A stretch of 64,000 bases of DNA from Rossellomorea aquimaris (lineage in GTDB: Bacteria; Bacillota; Bacilli; Bacillales; Bacillaceae_B): NCBI RefSeq assembly GCF_020172085.1, contig NZ_JAIVAT010000003.1:1488001-1552000 (forward strand). Direction: 5' to 3'. Under the pieces are notes generated by a model. It worked only from the letters and a program-made list of their open reading frames with translations, did not search any database and was not told the DNA's origin. The position numbers and the translations under genes are program-made. Positions 26,408-34,886 of this stretch are shown here, piece by piece. The stretch's first letter is position 1; every line of letters starts with the position of its first letter.

Positions 26408-28288
26408 TTAAACCTCAGTGCGAACCCATTTACGCTTATCTTCTATACGAATCGTCAATCCTTCTTTATCAAGCTTCTCCAAAAAAGGTATCATATACTT
26501 TCTGGATAAGTCCAACACTTCTTTGGCTTCACTTATGTGAAAGGTATCTTTGGTGTGTCTTTTTAATCGTACTACAGCCTCGTTAAATACTCGGATTGAA
26601 TAAGCTTTCCGATCATCCAGTGGGACGATTTTCTTCTCCTGCACGAAAAAATGATAAAAGTCCGAACGCCATTTTTCCGGTATCCCCATCTGTTTGAAAT
26701 ACTCTTCCATGTCTTTTACCTTGGTTCCGTCATTTTCCATCATTGAAAGGAGCTGACTGCATCGTTTCTCCCATTCAATGGGTAATTGAGGAGAAAAACC
26801 TTCTAAATGAAGACGTCCACCTTCTTGTTTCCACTTTCCTTTTTCCAATGCATGATCAATCAGTGGACCTGGATATTCTTTTAAATGTTGCTTTAATTCC
26901 CCGATATTGAGTCCCTTTAATAACGGGGAATCTTGATGAAACTTCAAGAGGACCGATTCAATCTCATGACGGCACTCGTTCACAATCGTTCTATGAGTGA
27001 CTGTGGAATCGGAAAGGACGACCCAATCCTGTTCTTGGAGAAATTCTCTCATACTACTTTCTGACAGGGATGCTTCTTTCATTAGAGAATCCCTCTCTGC
27101 AGATTTATGTCGGTTCAGAACATTTAATACCCGATCTCTTGGATTCCCATCCATTTCGGATTGAAGAAGGGCTATCGTCTCTTCTCCAAAACGATATTTA
27201 CCACCCTTTGGCTGAAGAACCCATCCTCCACCGATGGTTTCAACCGGGGAAGGCCTCCTAATGATAAATCGGTCTCCCCTTTTAACCATAATGTATTCAT
27301 CCAGGCGAATCTGACAAAGGATGCTACCAGGGTTTGTGTTGCCATTTACACTATTTCGATCAAAGAAAACAAGCTTGCCCATAACCTCTGAAGTACCAGC
27401 ATGAACCATAATGGGCATTCTCTGCTTTATTTGCCTGACATGATTTAATATGTTCAAGCATACATCAATGGTGTCCGTCACATAAAGATGAGGGGTGGCC
27501 ACAAGTACATTTCCCCGTTTGAGCTCTTTATAGTCCACACCGGAAAGATTGACGGCGGCACGTTGACCAGCATATCCCTTTTCAGCCCTATGATGGTGGA
27601 CCTGGATTTGTTTAGCTTTTGTATGTATACCCATTGGTAAGATCACCAATTCCTGACCCGTTACCAAACTGCCTTCATAAATAGTTCCCCTTACCACTGT
27701 TCCCTGCCCTTTTATTGTAAAGGCCTGATCGACAGGTAATCGAAATTCACCGGAAATATTCCTTGAAGGCAAGTCCCTTATAACAGAAATGATGGTTTCT
27801 CTAAGCTCACCCACTCCTTCTCCCGTCAAACTGTCCACCAAAAGAACGGGTGAACCTTCAAAAACGGTTCCAATCAATTCTTCCATTATCTCTTCAAGTG
27901 CCAACTCTCTTATTTCTTCATCAATTTTAGAAATCTTCGACAACACTATAATTCCCTGCTTAACACCCAGTAGAGACAGTATATCGAGATGCTCCTTCGT
28001 TTGAGGCATCACACCCTCATCTGCAGCGACAACCAGCAAGACCAGATCAATCCCTGCCACACCCGCAATCATTTGTCTAATAAAACGCTCATGACCAGGA
28101 ACATCAACTACGGAGACTTCAAGATGATCATCCATATAGAAGGGGGCATATCCGGGTTCGATAGAGATACTTCGCTCTTTTTCTTCTTTAAGACGGTCGG
28201 TATCAACAGACGTAAGAGCTTTTGTAAGGGTTGTCTTTCCATGATCGATATGTCCAGCCATCCCAATCGTATAATATCTCTTAGCCAT
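26408..28288 (-). CDS. selB: Selenocysteine-specific elongation factor SelB
   Basis: 626 residues. GTPase domain with GHIDHGKTT (G1) and DVPGHERF (G3), then EF-Tu-like beta domains and four C-terminal winged helices (final EKLDKEGLTIRIEDKRKW), which in SelB bind the SECIS hairpin. It delivers Sec-tRNA to UGA codons. Departures: the switch I segment is RSISIEPGYAP rather than RGITI-D-G-A, and the G4 position is SKIS instead of N/TKxD. ATG follows GAGGTG; a GTG two codons earlier is less likely. selC lies in this window at 40.4 kb. Confidence 0.94.
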   Translation of the reverse strand: MAKRYYTIGMAGHIDHGKTTLTKALTSVDTDRLKEEKERSISIEPGYAPFYMDDHLEVSVVDVPGHERFIRQMIAGVAGIDLVLLVVAADEGVMPQTKEHLDILSLLGVKQGIIVLSKISKIDEEIRELALEEIMEELIGTVFEGSPVLLVDSLTGEGVGELRETIISVIRDLPSRNISGEFRLPVDQAFTIKGQGTVVRGTIYEGSLVTGQELVILPMGIHTKAKQIQVHHHRAEKGYAGQRAAVNLSGVDYKELKRGNVLVATPHLYVTDTIDVCLNILNHVRQIKQRMPIMVHAGTSEVMGKLVFFDRNSVNGNTNPGSILCQIRLDEYIMVKRGDRFIIRRPSPVETIGGGWVLQPKGGKYRFGEETIALLQSEMDGNPRDRVLNVLNRHKSAERDSLMKEASLSESSMREFLQEQDWVVLSDSTVTHRTIVNECRHEIESVLLKFHQDSPLLKGLNIGELKQHLKEYPGPLIDHALEKGKWKQEGGRLHLEGFSPQLPIEWEKRCSQLLSMMENDGTKVKDMEEYFKQMGIPEKWRSDFYHFFVQEKKIVPLDDRKAYSIRVFNEAVVRLKRHTKDTFHISEAKEVLDLSRKYMIPFLEKLDKEGLTIRIEDKRKWVRTEV

Positions 28289-28303
28289 CCCCACACCTCT
28301 TTT

Positions 28304-28456
28304 CTATCCTTTCTTTATAAACCTTTTGATCAGAACTCCTGCCATTACCACAAAGCAAGCCCCAAATAGCAATCCTCTCCACACATCACCATCAGAGAAG
28401 GATTTCACCACCCATATGAGAATGAAAAGAGTGATGAATACATCAAATATCAGCAT
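28304..28456 (-). CDS. Candidate small membrane protein just upstream of selB
   Basis: 50 codons from ATG 28454-28456 to a stop 15 bp before selB. Two hydrophobic helices (LIFDVFITLFILIWVV and LLFGACFVVMAGVLI) and a basic KRFIKKG tail. AAAAGGA touches the ATG, too close to serve it; an in-frame ATT seven codons up lies after GAAGGTG, so the true start is unclear. No family recognised. Confidence 0.4.
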   Translation of the reverse strand: MLIFDVFITLFILIWVVKSFSDGDVWRGLLFGACFVVMAGVLIKRFIKKG

Positions 28457-28495
28457 TCCTTTTGAATTTCGAATAAGGTTTCACCTTCTATCCTA

Positions 28496-29032
28496 TCAGT
28501 TAGTTTGAGATTCTTTCATTTTATCATTTTCCTTCTCAATCGACCCGCCCGGGCGAAACCTTGCCATGCAATATTCCCCGGCTAAGCGCCCGTTTTGAAC
28601 AATGGAGCCACACTTAAACCCTTCATTCTTGAAACCTAATCTCTCATATAACGTTTTCGCCTTTGTGTTGACATCGATGACGGTCAATTCAATCCGCTCG
28701 ATTCTTAACCAATTATCCGCCAAGTCAATTGCGTTTTGGATGAGTCCCGTACCGATCCCTCTCCCATGATAATGTTCATCGATAAAGACGAATAAACTTC
28801 CAGTATGTGCACGCCTTCCGCTCCCTTGATTTAACCCGCAAAGACCCACTACTAAGCCATCCACTTCTGCTACAAAGTCATGCTGATTAGGAGATGGGTT
28901 CTTTAATCGCTCCTCAAATTTATCTGTTCGTAAACTCGGCAAAGCAATAATATTAGGCAGAACCGCTTTTTGGCGCATGATTTCCACTACTCTTTCAGCA
29001 TCTTTCACTTCTATTGGACGTATCTTCATCAT
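28496..29032 (-). CDS. GNAT-family N-acetyltransferase
   Basis: 178 residues. Acetyl-CoA loop HGRGIGTGLIQNAIDLA near 95 and C-terminal TKAKTLYERLGFKNEGF define GNAT. Closest in pattern to YhhY/RimI-like enzymes that acetylate amino acids or protein N-termini; target unknown. ATG at 29030-29032, with a second ATG next to it, after GGGGGA. Confidence 0.87.
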   Translation of the reverse strand: MMKIRPIEVKDAERVVEIMRQKAVLPNIIALPSLRTDKFEERLKNPSPNQHDFVAEVDGLVVGLCGLNQGSGRRAHTGSLFVFIDEHYHGRGIGTGLIQNAIDLADNWLRIERIELTVIDVNTKAKTLYERLGFKNEGFKCGSIVQNGRLAGEYCMARFRPGGSIEKENDKMKESQTN

Positions 29033-29108
29033 TATAACAATCCCCCTATCCTTTTTATTATTATAGTCGTTATCATCCTAATATTGGAATGGGGAATCAT
29101 ATAAAAAA

Positions 29109-29136
29109 GAGAATCACTTATTAATAAGTGATTCTC
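29109..29136 (-). terminator. Terminator of the SCO1-like gene
   Basis: Near-perfect palindrome GAGAATCACTTAT / ATAAGTGATTCTC followed by six T on the minus strand. Confidence 0.85.
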
Positions 29137-29145
29137 CTAAGCAAT

Positions 29146-29742
29146 TTACTTGGATCCCTCTTTAATTAATGTTTTCATATCTAGAGCAATTTCATCATAA
29201 GGAACATCACTATTACCACTATACGTTTTCACCACGGTGCCTTCCTGGTTTACTAGATAAAAGCTGGTGCCATGAATCATCTGATCGGAATTGGGATCGT
29301 CCGCTACAATGGACCGGAAGGAGTGTTCTGCTAAGTCTTTTACTTCTTCGAACTTGTAGCCTGTAAGGAGGTCCCATTTACTGGTGTCTGCTTCAAAGTT
29401 GGATATGTACTCACGCAATGCGTCCGGTGTGTCTGTTTCAGGATCAACACTGAAGGAAACAATCTTATAATCCTTTACACCTTCTTCTTTAAGCTTTGTC
29501 TGTAACTTTGTTAAGTTGTATGTCATTGGAGGGCATACCGTTTCGCAGCTTGTAAATATGAAATCCGCAATCCATACCTGACCTTTTAAATCATTTAAAC
29601 TGACTTGTTTATCATTCTGGTTCGTATAGGAAAAATCTTTCACTTTATAATTTGTCTCCGCTTGAAAGTCACTATTGCTGCAACCTGCAAGGAGAATCCC
29701 GATGATGGTCATCACCACAATGAATGTTTTGGTTTTGGACAT
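29146..29742 (-). CDS. ypmQ: SCO1/SenC-family copper chaperone lipoprotein
   Basis: 198 residues. Lipobox GILLAGCSNS places it on the outer face of the membrane. Thioredoxin-like fold with the copper-binding CETVCPP (CxxxC) near 67 and the partner His in MIHGTSFYLV near 155. SCO proteins help build the CuA site of cytochrome c oxidase. ATG after GGAGGAGA. Single-gene unit. Confidence 0.92.
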   Translation of the reverse strand: MSKTKTFIVVMTIIGILLAGCSNSDFQAETNYKVKDFSYTNQNDKQVSLNDLKGQVWIADFIFTSCETVCPPMTYNLTKLQTKLKEEGVKDYKIVSFSVDPETDTPDALREYISNFEADTSKWDLLTGYKFEEVKDLAEHSFRSIVADDPNSDQMIHGTSFYLVNQEGTVVKTYSGNSDVPYDEIALDMKTLIKEGSK

Positions 29743-29823
29743 CTATTATCTCCTCCGATATTATCTATCTACCACTCTATGTTAGTAAAAAGGAGCTGAA
29801 AAAACAATTGCCACAGGCAAGAT

Positions 29824-30645
29824 TCATTGTCTATTTTGTGAATCCTGTCCCTCCATTCCTATCTGATAAGCCCCCAGGCTACCTGCGTATGAGCCCATAT
29901 CGGGAAATACAGCGGTATAGGAAAGCATATCTTGAAATTGTGTTAGGTCCTCTTTAAAAGCTGTGTTTGCTTCCAATGCGCTCCCAACAAAAACGAAAGT
30001 ATTCATTTGGTACTGTTTTGCCGCATGTGATGCCAGAAGGATGATGGTTTCCGCTATCATATTCGTCAAGGCTCTCATTAAGTCTGCTTTTTCTAGAGAC
30101 ATCGTTCCTTTACCGAAATTAGATGCGGTCAGATGATCAGGAATGGGGGAATCTCCTTTTTCATAAATGTCACCAACCAGAAGATCGACCTTTTCTCTTT
30201 TACCCTTTGTAGATAACGAAACAAGATTGAAATAGTCAGATAATCCCGTCAGGATGGATCCCAGCCCTAAAATAGTACCTCCGCCTAAACCACTGCCAAG
30301 CAGCCTCTCACATCCTTTCTCATCAACCCTAAAGAAGGATGTGCCTGTTCCGATATTGATGAGAATATATTGTTTCAGCTCTTGTCTTTCCTTTTTCAGG
30401 AGCATCTCGGTCCCTTTATATACCGCCTGAAACTCGTCCACGATATGTGCACGAGGGAACGATTTCCTCCAGTTCTCCGCCTTCCCCCCAGTCAGGTAAA
30501 GGAAATGATTCGGGGCGAGGAACTTGAGGCATTTCTGTATTTCAATATGGTCATCACTGTAGAATGTTTTAAAATGGCGTCTTCCTTTTTCTTCATATAC
30601 GATTTTGGTTAATGTCCCTCCCGCATCGATACCTATGACATTCAT
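29824..30645 (-). CDS. coaW: Type II pantothenate kinase
   Basis: 273 residues, acetate/sugar-kinase-like ATPase fold. GIDAGGTLTKIV phosphate loop at 4-15, INIGTGTSFF near 100 and GLGGGTILGLGSILTG near 125 are typical of staphylococcal-type CoaW, the first step of coenzyme A synthesis. B. subtilis uses CoaA and CoaX instead. ATG overlaps the end of the small membrane gene by 4 bp (ATGA). Confidence 0.92.
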   Translation of the reverse strand: MNVIGIDAGGTLTKIVYEEKGRRHFKTFYSDDHIEIQKCLKFLAPNHFLYLTGGKAENWRKSFPRAHIVDEFQAVYKGTEMLLKKERQELKQYILINIGTGTSFFRVDEKGCERLLGSGLGGGTILGLGSILTGLSDYFNLVSLSTKGKREKVDLLVGDIYEKGDSPIPDHLTASNFGKGTMSLEKADLMRALTNMIAETIILLASHAAKQYQMNTFVFVGSALEANTAFKEDLTQFQDMLSYTAVFPDMGSYAGSLGAYQIGMEGQDSQNRQ

Positions 30646-30938
30646 TCTTCCCGCTCCTGCATCTTTTTCTTAGAAAACAAATAGTGAAGGGTAAACCCAT
30701 GAACAACCATGATCGTAAGGAATGCAAGAAAATAATAGAATACACCCATCACCCCGTCAGAAGTATCCTCTGTAATGAGCCACCAGACAGATGCAAAGAG
30801 CAAGAAAACGAACTGAACCGCCACTCCTTCTAAGAAGGGTTTTTTATATGTATTAAAGTCAAGAAGTCTTTTCCAGCTCCAACCGATTGCCACTACTGCT
30901 GAAATTGCCAATAACAATAAATAAATGCTTATTTTCAT
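30642..30938 (-). CDS. Small three-helix membrane protein coupled to coaW
   Basis: 98 residues, three hydrophobic helices (3-22, 37-56, 64-88) and a charged KKKMQEREE tail. ATG after GGGAGGGGG; its stop overlaps the coaW start, so translation is coupled. No known family recognised. Confidence 0.75.
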   Translation of the reverse strand: MKISIYLLLLAISAVVAIGWSWKRLLDFNTYKKPFLEGVAVQFVFLLFASVWWLITEDTSDGVMGVFYYFLAFLTIMVVHGFTLHYLFSKKKMQEREE

Positions 30939-31058
30939 AGTGTGCGCCCCCTCCCTTTTTCTTTACTAACTTTATGTTATGCAATATCACTTAAAAATGA
31001 AAGATATATTAGAAAAAACATCCATTACTGGTGTTTCCTCCATCTTACTTTCTGATTA

Positions 31059-32216
31059 TCAATACTGCTTTTTATTATAACGATATGCATTAAAATGTAT
31101 GATTTTCACCTTTACCTTTAGTTGCTCTAATGAATTTTCGGTTAGATAAAACGCGTTTTTCTTTTCCAGCTCATTGAATTCTTTTGGGTGGAGTCTAAAC
31201 CACTTCTCACCGACATTCAGTAAATCCATCTGCTCCTGAAGGCCTTTGTTGTATACTTTCTCTATTTTATCTTCTAGTGATTGTTGGAGAGTCGATTGTA
31301 ATTCCTTATATGGAACATCCCTAATCTTCTCTAACAATTCTGCCTCTACCCCAATTTCTACTGTGAATTTCGGAAAACCGAATTCTTCTTTATTATATTT
31401 CACCTTAGGCTTTGATGCAGATAATTTAAAGGTTGACAGAAGTTCGTCCCCTTTATAGAGAGGGTAATTATATGCGTTTTTCTTATTTAGTAACCAATCT
31501 ACAATCATTGAATCTTTCTCTGAGATTTTCCCTTTTAAAGTAGCATTTTGAAAAACACTATATCCATCTAAATAGAGGGCAGGAATCTTTTCTTTCGCAG
31601 TCCAGGAATGGTCATCAATTCGAACGTTCGGAATCAATGCTGTTCCCATCGGTTCATAATAGGTTCTTAAAAAATGCATCAAGCTTGTTGATTCAACATC
31701 GTTTTGTATATATTCTGAATGTTCTTCAGTTAGAAGAACAGTATATACGGGTGGGTAATCAAATAATCCTTTGACACTAAAAACCTCTTCCATGTTCATA
31801 TCTGTCGTAAACAATTCTAAACTTGGCCGTAAAGAACGGTTCCTTCCCACGTCTTCTAATACTTCTTTGAATTTATATTGTATGAGGTTCCTTGACAATA
31901 CAAGTGTTTCCGTATGACCAAAAAATAATGGAGGTCTTGATAATTTATACAATTTACTCACAGCCATATTTAACGTCTTACCTTTAGCAGATCCTATATA
32001 TGTTGGGATTGGTTCTGTTGGCCTTGCCCCTTCCTGTTTCGCAACATTGGCAAAATTCAATCCCTGAACATATGCTGTATACTCATCCTTCTCTTCATCA
32101 TAATCTAATCCAATCGAGACAATATAGGTTAAATCCTGTATGTTTTTTGATCCAGTACAACCAGTCAAAACCATGACAAACAGTATGATGGTTATCTTAC
32201 TCATCTTTTTGTTCAT
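31059..32216 (-). CDS. Spore germination receptor subunit C (GerAC family lipoprotein)
   Basis: 385 residues. Lipobox VMVLTGCTGS at the N-terminus, then the Ger(x)C pattern YIVSIGLDYDEEKDEYTAYVQ. Anchored on the outer face of the inner spore membrane, required for receptor assembly. ATG at 32214-32216 is 10 nt after AAGGAAAGGA and lies inside the end of gerA (20-bp overlap). Confidence 0.92.
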   Translation of the reverse strand: MNKKMSKITIILFVMVLTGCTGSKNIQDLTYIVSIGLDYDEEKDEYTAYVQGLNFANVAKQEGARPTEPIPTYIGSAKGKTLNMAVSKLYKLSRPPLFFGHTETLVLSRNLIQYKFKEVLEDVGRNRSLRPSLELFTTDMNMEEVFSVKGLFDYPPVYTVLLTEEHSEYIQNDVESTSLMHFLRTYYEPMGTALIPNVRIDDHSWTAKEKIPALYLDGYSVFQNATLKGKISEKDSMIVDWLLNKKNAYNYPLYKGDELLSTFKLSASKPKVKYNKEEFGFPKFTVEIGVEAELLEKIRDVPYKELQSTLQQSLEDKIEKVYNKGLQEQMDLLNVGEKWFRLHPKEFNELEKKNAFYLTENSLEQLKVKVKIIHFNAYRYNKKQY

Positions 32217-33669
32217 GCTGGGTTTGTCCTTTCCTTGTTTTATCATTAGGGTTAGTCGTATTGGTGCGTTGATTGTAGAATTGGATTGGTAATCTGAATA
32301 GAGATCGCATCGTTTCTTTAAAGCTCATAACACCCATATTCGAGTATGGTATGCCGAAAGAAGTTATGGTAGCCATATACACCTGGACTAATATGAATAT
32401 CATGATAACTCCAAACAGCCCAAAAAATGTGCTTACAAGTAATACGACGAACCTTACAATGGTCGTGGCATTTTTTAAAGATTGATTGACGAGAGTGAAG
32501 GAAGAAATATAGGTTATGGCACCGATGACAAGCATCGTTGGAGATGTCAATCCTGCACGAATTGCTGCATCTCCTACGATAAGTCCCCCCAGGACAGAGA
32601 CGGTTTGACCAATAGCCCGTGGAAGGCGAATACCTGCTTCATTGAAGAATTCGAATAAGAATAAAACGATGAACATTTCAACAGGAGCAGATAGAGGCAA
32701 ACCAAATCTGGAAACTGAAATAGTAGCAACGAGGAGAAAAGGAATTTGTTCAATATTGTACGATGAGAGAGCGACCCATAAACCGGGTAAGAACGCTGAA
32801 ATTAATAGCCCGGTCAACCTGATGATCCGTTCCAGGGTAATATACACATAATTAATGCTTGCGTCTTCTGGAGATTTCGTTTGTAATAATAAATTGACCG
32901 GAGCTATTGAAACAGTAGGAAATCCATCGACAATCAGAGCAAACCTCCCTTGAGTTAATGAGTCGACGATGAAATCTGGTCTTCCCGTATAATCAAAGCT
33001 AGTAAAGACCGAATATGGGTTATCATCTAATAGGGACTCCACTTGATGATTTCCCGTTACCACATCAATATCAATTTTTTCCAATCTGGCATATAGTTCT
33101 GTTAAAATTGATTGGTCTATGACATCATCCAGATACATAATGGCAATATCTGTATTGGCTCTTGAGCCTATTTTATATTTCTCCACACAGAGAGAAGGAG
33201 TAAACAGCCGCCTTCTAACGAGTGAAATATTCGTATTTAAATCTTCAACAAAACCATCTTTTGGTCCACGTATGGATGTTTCCAGGGAAGACTCTTCTGG
33301 CCCGCGTTTTGGAAGATCGCCAGCATGAATCGATAATATTTTATCGTCTATAAAAAAAAGAACATAACCTAAAAATAATGAAGAGGAAATTTTGTCCATA
33401 GGAGACTCTGTGATTTCGTCCGTTTGGAATGCACTTAAGAATCTGTTGACATAGGATTCTTCTGGAGCATTTTCAAGTTTAGAAAGGATATACTGATCCA
33501 GATAGTGCCGATCCACCATGCTATCAAAGTAAACGAGTGTCACTTCCTTATCCTTAAAAAGATGTGGTTTTATAACTAAATCTTGACTACGTGAAAAAAG
33601 CTTTTTTAATTCGGATAAGGTATCCACTCTTTCTTCCGGACATTTTTTTTCTTTTGAGAGCTTCATCAT
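32197..33669 (-). CDS. Spore germination receptor subunit A (GerAA family)
   Basis: 490 residues. Soluble N-terminal part (1-240) followed by four to five helices near 285-440 (SINYVYITLERIIRLTGLL, GLPLSAPVEMFIVLFLFEF) and a polar tail. GerA proteins form the receptor core that responds to amino acid or sugar germinants, possibly as an ion channel. ATG at 33667-33669 follows AAAGGA; the earlier ATG at 33678 overlaps that site. 12 bp after gerB. Confidence 0.93.
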   Translation of the reverse strand: MMKLSKEKKCPEERVDTLSELKKLFSRSQDLVIKPHLFKDKEVTLVYFDSMVDRHYLDQYILSKLENAPEESYVNRFLSAFQTDEITESPMDKISSSLFLGYVLFFIDDKILSIHAGDLPKRGPEESSLETSIRGPKDGFVEDLNTNISLVRRRLFTPSLCVEKYKIGSRANTDIAIMYLDDVIDQSILTELYARLEKIDIDVVTGNHQVESLLDDNPYSVFTSFDYTGRPDFIVDSLTQGRFALIVDGFPTVSIAPVNLLLQTKSPEDASINYVYITLERIIRLTGLLISAFLPGLWVALSSYNIEQIPFLLVATISVSRFGLPLSAPVEMFIVLFLFEFFNEAGIRLPRAIGQTVSVLGGLIVGDAAIRAGLTSPTMLVIGAITYISSFTLVNQSLKNATTIVRFVVLLVSTFFGLFGVIMIFILVQVYMATITSFGIPYSNMGVMSFKETMRSLFRLPIQFYNQRTNTTNPNDKTRKGQTQHEQKDE

Positions 33670-33681
33670 AGTGAACATCCT

Positions 33682-34761
33682 TTACTTAATGAATCGAAGA
33701 ATGATGGCAGATATAATAATTTGTCCCGAGAAAAGCAATACGGATAACGGGAAAAAAATGTCATATAAAAATTTATAAAAATTGTAGGTTTCTACCTCAA
33801 TTAATATCATTCCAAATAAAAGAATGAATAAAGGGATTAAAACTTTTAACGAAATTCTATATTGTCCGTTACTTTTTGTGAAAAATGCGGCTAAAAAGAA
33901 CATAAATAGGCTAATTCTGATAAGCGCACCACATAACCATTGATAAAGGGCAAAGAAGTCTAAATGGGTAATGAATTCCCCGATGGCAAGGATCCTCCAT
34001 TGTTCATAAGCTGGGTACCTTAAATAAGCAGCCTCTACATGTCCGAATTCCATAATGGAGGCCGTTAATGGGCCAAAAATAAGTCCCATAAAGATCAACC
34101 CTAAAACAATTAAATGATGAAATTTGATTTTACCTTCACTATATGGCTGGATCAAAATAATTAAATATAATTCTAATAATCCACTTAAAACATATATCAT
34201 GCCTTTCATGACTGGTTCATATCCATGGCTTAGAATCGGCAAAAGGAGGCTGGGATCTTTCATATTTGTATTCGTAATGGCAATGAAAAATCCGAAAATC
34301 ATCACTAGGGGTAATAAAAGGCCGCTCGCTATCGCCATGTGTTTGATACCTGCCCAACTAATACAAAAGCAGATAATAAAAATAGTTCCTTTCACTAAAA
34401 ATGAAGGTACATCTGCTAAGAAATACGCACTTAACCATAGTATTAAGTCATTGAAAGTGATATATGCACTTGATATTAAAAATAAACAAAGTGGAAGTGC
34501 AAATAACAATACAAGCCATCTGGGCCATTTTTTATTTAATAAGTGGAAGAACCCTTCTTTAGGAGAGTTTTTTACTATGTAATAAATTAATAGCGTCATG
34601 ATTAAAAGGATTGGATAAGAAACGAGAATGCTTATCCAGCCATCCCTTCCTGCAGCATTCAAAATGCTAGGAATAAGCATGACATGATTTAATAAACCTG
34701 TTGAAAGAATCAGTAAAAATACAAGTAGTCTAGGAATTAGGATTGGACGTAAGCTCTTCAT
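33682..34761 (-). CDS. Spore germination receptor subunit B (GerAB family, APC-type)
   Basis: 359 residues with about ten helices, amino acid permease-like. PRLLVFLLILSTGLLNHVMLIP and DFFALYQWLCGALIRISLFMFF match the GerAB/YndE family, the likely germinant-binding subunit. ATG at 34759-34761 after GGGGAA; the TTG at 34776 is too early. It leads the operon, giving order B-A-C rather than the usual A-B-C. Confidence 0.92.
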   Translation of the reverse strand: MKSLRPILIPRLLVFLLILSTGLLNHVMLIPSILNAAGRDGWISILVSYPILLIMTLLIYYIVKNSPKEGFFHLLNKKWPRWLVLLFALPLCLFLISSAYITFNDLILWLSAYFLADVPSFLVKGTIFIICFCISWAGIKHMAIASGLLLPLVMIFGFFIAITNTNMKDPSLLLPILSHGYEPVMKGMIYVLSGLLELYLIILIQPYSEGKIKFHHLIVLGLIFMGLIFGPLTASIMEFGHVEAAYLRYPAYEQWRILAIGEFITHLDFFALYQWLCGALIRISLFMFFLAAFFTKSNGQYRISLKVLIPLFILLFGMILIEVETYNFYKFLYDIFFPLSVLLFSGQIIISAIILRFIK

Positions 34762-34848
34762 TTGACTTCCCCACAATATAACGAGTTTTACTTCTATTTA
34801 TGTCCTAGTACAATGATTACCATCCCTATATTCTCTGAAATAAAAAAA

Positions 34849-34871
34849 GATCAAGGATAATCTCCTTGATC
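34849..34871 (-). terminator. Terminator of sbcDC
   Basis: GATCAAGGA / TCCTTGATC, 9-bp stem, 4-5 nt loop and seven T on the minus strand; only 75 bp separate it from the gerB end region. Confidence 0.85.
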
Positions 34872-34886
34872 TCTTCATCATTTATT

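Noticed and set aside
34770..34840. Sigma-G-like promoter (GAATA and CATTGTA) before gerB
   Set aside because: The two elements are only about 13 bp apart instead of about 17-18, so I cannot support it.
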